Positions 24,252-28,059 of a DNA stretch of 28,059 nucleotides are shown here, piece after piece. Positions within the stretch are counted from its first letter, which is position 1, and each line of letters begins with the position of its first letter. The notes under the pieces are model-generated. The model saw nothing but the letters and a program-made list of their open reading frames with translations. It had not been told where the DNA came from and ran no database searches. The translations under genes and the position numbers were made by a program. The DNA is from a virus. The stretch is taken from IMG/VR virus record IMGVR_UViG_3300048571_000063, positions 1 to 28,059 of that record. The stretch is one strand, 5' to 3'.

Positions 24252-24299
24252 TTCATTCCCCTCAGGATTTACCGTCGCCCTTTGCTTCGGTATGGTCTC

Positions 24300-24327
24300 A
24301 GTATATACCGCTTAGACTATTGTGCAA
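24300..24327 (-). promoter_or_regulatory. Promoter P2 (sigma70-type)
   Basis: TTGCAC, a 16-bp spacer ending GGTA and TATACT on the minus strand, with the stop codon of the nuclease gene inside the spacer. It drives the 75-aa gene. The predicted start of transcription is near 24293. Confidence 0.82.
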
Positions 24328-24334
24328 GCGGTAT
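24305..24334. promoter_or_regulatory. Operator-like inverted repeat across P2
   Basis: A perfect 9-bp inverted repeat, ATACCGCTT and AAGCGGTAT, with 12 bp between the arms; the centres are 21 bp (two helical turns) apart. One arm overlaps the -35 and the other overlaps the edge of the -10, as expected for a repressor site. Confidence 0.65.
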
Positions 24335-24629
24335 TGATGACCGTTCGTCGGGCAAGCCCAACCGCCGCCAATGCCCCTTCAACCGAGTTGACCACAGCCA
24401 CAATCCCACCCCACTCCCGATGCCACACAACTTGATCCGCCGTCAGTCGTTGGTCACTCGCCGCCTTGCCACCATCCTTGATTTCTAACAAATAATTGAC
24501 CCCAGCGCGGCCAATAAGCAAATCCGGACACCCTTTGCCAACGCCGTGCAAGTGCTGTACAGTGCATCCCGCCTTGCGCAGTGCGGCCACAATTTCGGGC
24601 TGATTGGCGTCGATCCGTGCGGCTCTCAT
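24312..24629 (-). CDS. VRR-NUC-type nuclease
   Basis: A 105-aa PD-(D/E)xK nuclease. The core is GKGCPDLLIGRAGVNYLLEI at 31-50, with candidate Asp36, Glu49 and Lys51, followed by LTADQVVWHREWGG, a typical VRR-NUC ending. Stand-alone phage VRR-NUC proteins may cut branched DNA or junctions during replication or packaging. The ATG at 24629 overlaps the TGA of the small membrane gene (ATGA). The 3' end overlaps promoter P2, so transcription from upstream continues into the regulatory island. Confidence 0.88.
   Translation of the reverse strand: MRAARIDANQPEIVAALRKAGCTVQHLHGVGKGCPDLLIGRAGVNYLLEIKDGGKAASDQRLTADQVVWHREWGGIVAVVNSVEGALAAVGLARRTVINTACTIV
24337..24349. promoter_or_regulatory. 13-bp element upstream of P2
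   Basis: The plus strand reads ATGACCGTTCGTC, the reverse complement (12 of 13) of the element at 23979-23991. It lies inside the nuclease gene's 3' part, centred near -50 of P2. Confidence 0.55.
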
Positions 24630-24733
24630 ACGACCACCACGCAACATGCGCTAAGTGACCGCCAAGTCAACACGCAAACCAAAATAATCAGGATAAAAAA
24701 CAGACTAGCCAATACCATCTCGCCCGCACTCAT
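24626..24733 (-). CDS. 35-aa single-helix membrane protein
   Basis: A short gene from ATG 24733 to TGA 24626, joined to its neighbours by ATGA overlaps at both ends. Apart from the N-terminal MSAGE the protein is mostly one hydrophobic helix (MVLASLFFILIILVCVLTW at 6-24), followed by RSLSACCVVVV. The start lacks an independent strong SD, so it probably relies on coupled translation. It could be a small membrane regulator, a superinfection-exclusion peptide or a lysis helper; only the membrane topology is supported. Confidence 0.7.
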   Translation of the reverse strand: MSAGEMVLASLFFILIILVCVLTWRSLSACCVVVV

Positions 24734-24933
24734 TTAACACCCCGCCGCAAATACACCCGCATCATCCCACCAAACCGGTCATCCACTACACTCACAACAT
24801 GGCACGTCCGGTCGCAAACAATGACGTTTTGACCATCGGCTGGCCGTGCGTGCGTTTGCGGAATGTCTATGTGACAGTAACCAGTCTCAATGAGTTCAGC
24901 GGCCTGCGTGGGTGTTGCCGTGTATGTGATCAT
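24730..24933 (-). CDS. 67-aa unknown protein
   Basis: A small protein with a helical start (TPTQAAELIETGYCHIDIPQ), then ADGQNVIVCDRTCHVVSVVD and a basic end (RVYLRRGVK). Three cysteines are present but not in a clear metal-binding spacing. The start overlaps the previous gene's TGA (ATGA) and the end overlaps the membrane-protein start, so it lies inside a five-gene coupled chain. I do not recognise it. Confidence 0.75.
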   Translation of the reverse strand: MITYTATPTQAAELIETGYCHIDIPQTHARPADGQNVIVCDRTCHVVSVVDDRFGGMMRVYLRRGVK

Positions 24934-25178
24934 TGAAAAATCCTCAATTCCCAGCCATCCGTTTTATATATCCCCGGGTTATCCGCCAACAATTCCCGCT
25001 TTTGATCCGTTGCCATCAATTGCAAATCCTGTTCGGTAGCAGCGTAAAACTGCTGCGACTGTGGCCGATCTTGGTAATACAGCCGACCCGCTAGGTTGTA
25101 AGCGCCCACAATCACACCGTCCGTGTCGTCATCCCGGCTTACCCTCGCAAAACTTGCGCCGCTTATTCTTTTCATCAT
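24930..25178 (-). CDS. 82-aa unknown protein
   Basis: A polar protein of unknown function with VIVGAYNLAGRLYYQDRPQS in the middle and GIYKTDGWELRIFQ at the end. It begins ATGATG overlapping the deaminase TGA and ends in ATGA with the next gene. The coupled layout with the deaminase suggests co-expression with nucleotide metabolism, but no function is shown. Confidence 0.75.
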   Translation of the reverse strand: MMKRISGASFARVSRDDDTDGVIVGAYNLAGRLYYQDRPQSQQFYAATEQDLQLMATDQKRELLADNPGIYKTDGWELRIFQ

Positions 25179-25582
25179 CCCGCTACTCTGTTTCGCTCAG
25201 CCCACGAATCCGCAATCTGCCCCGTCACCCAACGCCCATCCAAATGCACGTCACCCAAAAGCATCAAATGATTCATTTCGGGCTGCCTGTCTCGGTAGTA
25301 AATCGCTTTTAATCCACAATCTTTCAGCATGTTAGTACAGCGGACGCATGGCCGGCACGTTGTGTAGAGGGTGGCACCGGTTATATCTAGGCGCATCAAT
25401 TCGGCGGTTTGTAGCAGACAAGCTTCAGCGTGATGCCCGTTTGTATCGTCCCACGCCTCTTGATTGCTGCCCATCAATGAGCCGCCATTCGGCAGCACCA
25501 AAACCGCCCCCACTTTGCGCTCAGGACAGACGCTATCGCTGGCAGCACGCTCAGCCAATTGCATGTTTTTAATGTGATCCAT
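25175..25582 (-). CDS. dCMP/cytidine deaminase family protein
   Basis: A 135-aa zinc deaminase. HHAEACLLQTAEL gives His51 and the catalytic Glu53; TTCRPCVRC gives Cys79 and Cys82 as further zinc ligands. The size and the TxxPCxxC motif fit the dCMP deaminase/ComEB-like group that makes dUMP for dTMP synthesis. The ATG follows GAGGTGA and overlaps the previous gene by 14 bp. The dUTPase nearby would remove dUTP, giving a supply of dUMP. No thymidylate synthase is in the window. The exact substrate cannot be told from the sequence. Confidence 0.9.
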   Translation of the reverse strand: MDHIKNMQLAERAASDSVCPERKVGAVLVLPNGGSLMGSNQEAWDDTNGHHAEACLLQTAELMRLDITGATLYTTCRPCVRCTNMLKDCGLKAIYYRDRQPEMNHLMLLGDVHLDGRWVTGQIADSWAERNRVAG

Positions 25583-25856
25583 CGCTCACCTCTGCAAATA
25601 CACAACTCGCCACCCGCTCCACCAACCCTTGACTACGCAGCCGTCCTAATACCTGCTGCACGGCATTTTTTGTCTTTACTTTGCCCGTGTTTTTCCACAG
25701 TTGGACTAACACGCGGTCAATATGCGCCGTCCCGCCCAAATCGCGCAGGGCTTGCAAAACGTCCTGCCCGCCGGTGTTGACTAGTCCGATCTGGTCGATC
25801 AAGTGCTGTGGCAAGCCGTCAAGCTCGCCCGCTGATAGTCTTTGTTTTTGACTCAT
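25569..25856 (-). CDS. Winged-helix-like protein
   Basis: A 95-aa protein with GGQDVLQALRDLGGTAHIDR, then AVQQVLGRLRSQGLVERV followed by a short strand. That is the spacing of a winged-helix (HARE-HTH-like) fold. It probably binds DNA or a protein partner. The start at ATG 25856 has GGAG about 10 bp upstream. It lies between dUTPase and deaminase, in a place common for small early regulators of phages. The role is not known. Confidence 0.75.
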   Translation of the reverse strand: MSQKQRLSAGELDGLPQHLIDQIGLVNTGGQDVLQALRDLGGTAHIDRVLVQLWKNTGKVKTKNAVQQVLGRLRSQGLVERVASCVFAEVSDGSH

Positions 25857-25882
25857 TACGCAATTCTCCAAAAATCAGGCGA

Positions 25883-26305
25883 TTAACGCCCCGTGGATCC
25901 AAAACCATTTGCACCGCGATCCGAGTCATCCAGCAGCGTATGCACCAACGCCGACTCGCCGCAATACGGTACAACTAGCATCTGGCACACACGATCGCCC
26001 GCTTTGATCTCGACCGTATCCGACCCAAGATTGTGCAAGCCTATTTGCACCTCACCCCGATAATCTGAGTCTATAACGCCGCCCAAGGCAATCAAACTGT
26101 ACTTTTTGGCTAGACTGCTACGCGCCATAATCACACCCACATATCCGTCCGGAATCGCCATTGCTACGCCTGACTTGACCCAGTGCGATTGACCCGCCGG
26201 AATCTCGACCCGCTCAGGCGCGTGAATGTCGAAGCCTGCGCTGTGCTGCTTTGCCCGAGTTGGTAACTGCGCGTTGTCGCTCAGTTTTTTAAACATGACT
26301 TGCAT
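25883..26305 (-). CDS. dut: dUTPase
   Basis: A 140-aa trimeric-type dUTPase with all five motifs: SAGFDIHA (22-29), ARSSLA (61-66), GGVIDSDYRGEVQI (75-88), GDRVCQMLVV (103-112) and RGANGFGSTGR (130-140), where Asn replaces a usual Gly in the P-loop-like motif 5. It hydrolyses dUTP to dUMP and pyrophosphate, keeping uracil out of phage DNA. The ATG follows GAGGG. It starts three bases after the stop of the Lys/Pro-rich gene. Confidence 0.95.
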   Translation of the reverse strand: MQVMFKKLSDNAQLPTRAKQHSAGFDIHAPERVEIPAGQSHWVKSGVAMAIPDGYVGVIMARSSLAKKYSLIALGGVIDSDYRGEVQIGLHNLGSDTVEIKAGDRVCQMLVVPYCGESALVHTLLDDSDRGANGFGSTGR

Positions 26306-26307
26306 GA

Positions 26308-27042
26308 TTACGCCCTCGCTAGTCTGTAGTGCATTACGATTTGATTGCGGTTGTTGGGTCTGTAGCTCGACTCTAGCAGGCCACGCGCCACCATCTGCTT
26401 GAGTGTCTTGACCAAAACCTGCAAGGTCGACTTGTGCGGCAATTGGGTCGCTCTAACCCAGTCCTGCCCGATCAATGCCAGCCAATCTCTAAAAAAATCC
26501 GACCCATCACGGTGACCGGTTAATTCAGCGGCCGCCGCAATAGTTGATACATGCTCAGCCAGCGCGATAACCCGACCACCCCCACGACACGCGGAATAAG
26601 GATGCTCGATCAGCACGCCTTTTTTGATCCAACGCCCGATAAAATGGCGGGCGCTATCTTCGGTCATGGCCGTAAAGCCTGTGAGTGAGCGCAGCAGTGA
26701 GCGCGCATCAATCGCCCCATCGCGCAGCACCTGAGCTGTCAGCAGTAGGGCGGCTACCTGTTTGCCATCGTGATAGACCGGTTTTGGGGCAGGTTTTGGG
26801 CGTACTATTTTGGCGGGCTTGACCCGTGGCGGATTGATTACCTTTACTTTAACCGGCCGTGGAATCTTGACCGGCTTGATCTTTGCAACTTTAACCGGCC
26901 GTGGAGCGGCTACCAACACGCGCATATCCTTGGCCACCACCGGCGCGGCATACAGCGCACTCGGCACGCTTTGGCCTGCAAGCCATGCGTCATAGTCGGC
27001 GGCAAGCGTGCGCGATAGCTGTTGTTTGGCTGACAGGCTCAC
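26308..27042 (-). CDS. Lys/Pro-rich linker protein with helical C-terminal domain
   Basis: A 244-aa protein with three parts. Residues 1-45 are a short polar domain. Residues 47-88 are a low-complexity Lys/Pro/Val linker (RPVKVAKIKPVKIPRPVKVK) like histone-H1 tails. Residues 90-244 are helical with two winged-helix-like blocks (ARHFIGRWIKKGVLIEHPY and VLVKTLKQMVARGLLESSY). Together these suggest DNA binding. GTG 27042 overlaps the previous TGA (GTGA) with GGAGGG upstream. A 17-bp direct repeat lies in the linker. The function is unknown; a replication or regulatory factor is possible. Confidence 0.82.
   Translation of the reverse strand: MSLSAKQQLSRTLAADYDAWLAGQSVPSALYAAPVVAKDMRVLVAAPRPVKVAKIKPVKIPRPVKVKVINPPRVKPAKIVRPKPAPKPVYHDGKQVAALLLTAQVLRDGAIDARSLLRSLTGFTAMTEDSARHFIGRWIKKGVLIEHPYSACRGGGRVIALAEHVSTIAAAAELTGHRDGSDFFRDWLALIGQDWVRATQLPHKSTLQVLVKTLKQMVARGLLESSYRPNNRNQIVMHYRLARA
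26846..26904 (-). repeat. 17-bp in-frame direct repeat in the linker
   Basis: The plus strand has ACTTTAACCGGCCGTGG at 26846-26862 and again at 26888-26904, 42 bp apart, so exactly 14 codons. It encodes the repeated PRPVKV unit, a likely recent internal duplication. Confidence 0.85.
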
Positions 27043-27611
27043 TTCCCGCCCTCCAACTCAATCAGCCGGTTCGCCGTATCCGCAATTTCTTGCACGTCCT
27101 TCGCCCAATCTTTCGCGCCCCGCCTGCCCGCACACAGCGCTTTTTTAACGATATGCTGCAAGCATGGATCAGTCACATCAAACAACCGCAAAACCGCATA
27201 CACGTCGATCTGATCGACACCCGACACGTCTTTAAAATAGTGTGAGTGTTTGCGATTCACCCGCGCCGTGGCTTCTTTTTGCTGGCATTTTTTTTGAAAG
27301 TTTGCGATACCCATCTCGTCGATACAGGTGTCAGATAGACGTTCGATCTTGCTGTTTCGCCAGTCGGTTGCGTCGTAGCCCGCGCCCAAATTTTTAAGCT
27401 TTTTTGGCACAGACCATTGATTTCCCAATAACTGCATACGCGCCGAATCTTGAGCGTATGCGACACCATCCGCATCAACCGCCGCCCACCGATATTCCGG
27501 CGGCAACCCATCAAACACGGCTTGAGTGAGTTGTTTTTGTGCGCCCAACCGTTCAGCCTGCGCGTCGCTGATCAGGCTGGCGGGGTTCAGCCGCTCGATA
27601 TCAATGCTCAT
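27039..27611 (-). CDS. Unknown two-domain phage protein
   Basis: A 190-aa protein. The C-terminal part (HYFKDVSGVDQIDVYAVLRL, then TDPCLQHIVKKALCAGRRGAK) is a conserved phage hypothetical domain of helices, usually found alone. The N-terminal part (EYRWAAVDADGVAYAQDSAR, then QWSVPKKLKNLGAGYDATDW) is a separate small domain. The two are joined by a Lys/Gln-rich stretch, suggesting a fusion. ATG 27611 overlaps the TGA of the membrane protein. The function is not known. Confidence 0.82.
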   Translation of the reverse strand: MSIDIERLNPASLISDAQAERLGAQKQLTQAVFDGLPPEYRWAAVDADGVAYAQDSARMQLLGNQWSVPKKLKNLGAGYDATDWRNSKIERLSDTCIDEMGIANFQKKCQQKEATARVNRKHSHYFKDVSGVDQIDVYAVLRLFDVTDPCLQHIVKKALCAGRRGAKDWAKDVQEIADTANRLIELEGGK

Positions 27612-27952
27612 TTTTCACCATCCTTTAAATACTCATCGACTTTTTTGTTAAAAGCCTGTACCAGTTTTTTTCCGGTTTCGGTTTGCAGTGCCGTGTTTGT
27701 CGCACTGCCCGCCGCCGCAATATAGATCGTTTGTTTTGACGGGGCGATAAATGCCAGCAGCCCCAATACACAAACAAAACAAACAAGCTTGCGACCAATC
27801 GAGACCGCCTTTTCGGCAGATAAATCGCAATCCGAAACCGCAACCCATGCAAACACGCAATAAACAGCGGCCGCAAAAAACGACATAAAAACCAAACCAC
27901 CCAGCCGATCAACCACATCGGCCAACCACAAAAAAAACAAAAATTCACTCAT
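27608..27952 (-). CDS. Two-helix membrane protein
   Basis: A 114-aa protein with hydrophobic helices at about 16-42 (GGLVFMSFFAAAVYCVFAWV) and 55-70 (LVCFVCVLGLLAFIA), then a SKQTIYIAAAGSATNTALQ segment and a polar C-terminal helix. Similar plans, with a PSKxTxY motif after the second helix, occur in many phage membrane proteins of unknown role. The start is ATG 27952 with GGAGG 8 bp upstream; an earlier in-frame ATG lies in the previous gene. It overlaps the next gene by ATGA. Confidence 0.82.
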   Translation of the reverse strand: MSEFLFFLWLADVVDRLGGLVFMSFFAAAVYCVFAWVAVSDCDLSAEKAVSIGRKLVCFVCVLGLLAFIAPSKQTIYIAAAGSATNTALQTETGKKLVQAFNKKVDEYLKDGEK

Positions 27953-28059
27953 TCCGCAATCCTCCGTTCCGCGACATTCGCCGCCAATTCTTTCGCTGAT
28001 CTTGCCAGCGCCTGTCTTGCCCACGTTGCCGCTTGCCCTGCTGCCTTGATGCGTTCAAG
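27949..28059 (-). CDS. C-terminal end of an unknown protein (5' cut by window edge)
   Basis: The last 36 codons of a gene entering from the right edge, ending in TGA that overlaps the ATG of the membrane protein. The residues (KAAGQAATWARQALARSAKE, then LAANVAERRIAE) are an Ala/Arg-rich helix. The overlap and codon pattern support a real gene. Its function cannot be told from this fragment. Confidence 0.65.
   Translation of the reverse strand, partial: LERIKAAGQAATWARQALARSAKELAANVAERRIAE

Noticed and set aside
24265-24295. TACCG/CGGTA pairing in the leader after P2
   Set aside because: Only 5 bp with a 13-nt loop; too weak to call a feature.
1-28059. Apparent richness in CCGG and ACCGGT words
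   Set aside because: Spot counts were about one to two times the chance value except in the Ala/Pro/Gly-rich repeat gene, where codon content explains it.

Overview
The window is a 28-kb piece of a tailed-phage genome or prophage, of the contractile-tail (myovirus) type. Every gene I can support is on the minus strand, so the window reads biologically from right (28059) to left (1). Genes are packed with ATGA, GTGA and TAATG overlaps, Shine-Dalgarno sequences are strong (AGGAG or GGGG types), and nothing on the plus strand looks coding. Base composition is close to even. The sequence does not name the host; a Gram-negative bacterium is likely because the tail is Mu-like and the small terminase resembles the gp3 family. 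No integrase, transposase, lysogeny repressor, tRNA or CRISPR array is visible.

Right part (28059-24312, early or nucleotide-metabolism genes): the end of an unknown gene, a two-helix membrane protein, two proteins of unknown function (one with a Lys/Pro-rich linker), dUTPase, a winged-helix-like protein, dCMP/cytidine deaminase, two small unknown proteins, a 35-residue single-helix membrane protein and a VRR-NUC-type nuclease. The last five of these are coupled by ATGA overlaps. dUTPase and the deaminase both point to control of the dUMP/dTMP supply.

Middle switch (24350-22862): two clear sigma70-type promoters, each with a 16-bp spacer. One drives a single 75-aa gene that ends at a bidirectional terminator. 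The other drives three small unknown genes, the last possibly HTH-like. A 13-bp element sits near -50 of both promoters in opposite orientation, and a perfect 9-bp inverted repeat spans one promoter. The second unit ends at a terminator-like hairpin whose 3' arm is also the apparent ribosome-binding site of the small terminase gene, the first late gene.

Late part (22863-1): small and large terminase, HK97-type portal, MuF-like head protein, prohead protease, HK97-fold major capsid protein with an N-terminal scaffold-like coiled coil, a possible decoration protein, connector and head-tail joining genes, tail completion, an enlarged tail terminator, sheath, tube, a leaky-looking terminator, tail chaperone with a probable -1 frameshift product, tape measure, then a Mu-order baseplate (gpN/43-, gp44-, gp45-, gp46-, gp47- and gp48-like). 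A repeat-rich structural protein and a 94-aa protein are inserted between the gp47- and gp48-like genes. A tail fibre, a permuted NlpC/P60-like hydrolase and a holin-like membrane protein cut by the window edge follow. In effect this is an HK97-like head joined to a Mu-like tail under one late transcription direction. The most distinctive features are the twin-promoter regulatory island, the hairpin at the early/late boundary, the hidden frameshift product and the accessory baseplate insert.
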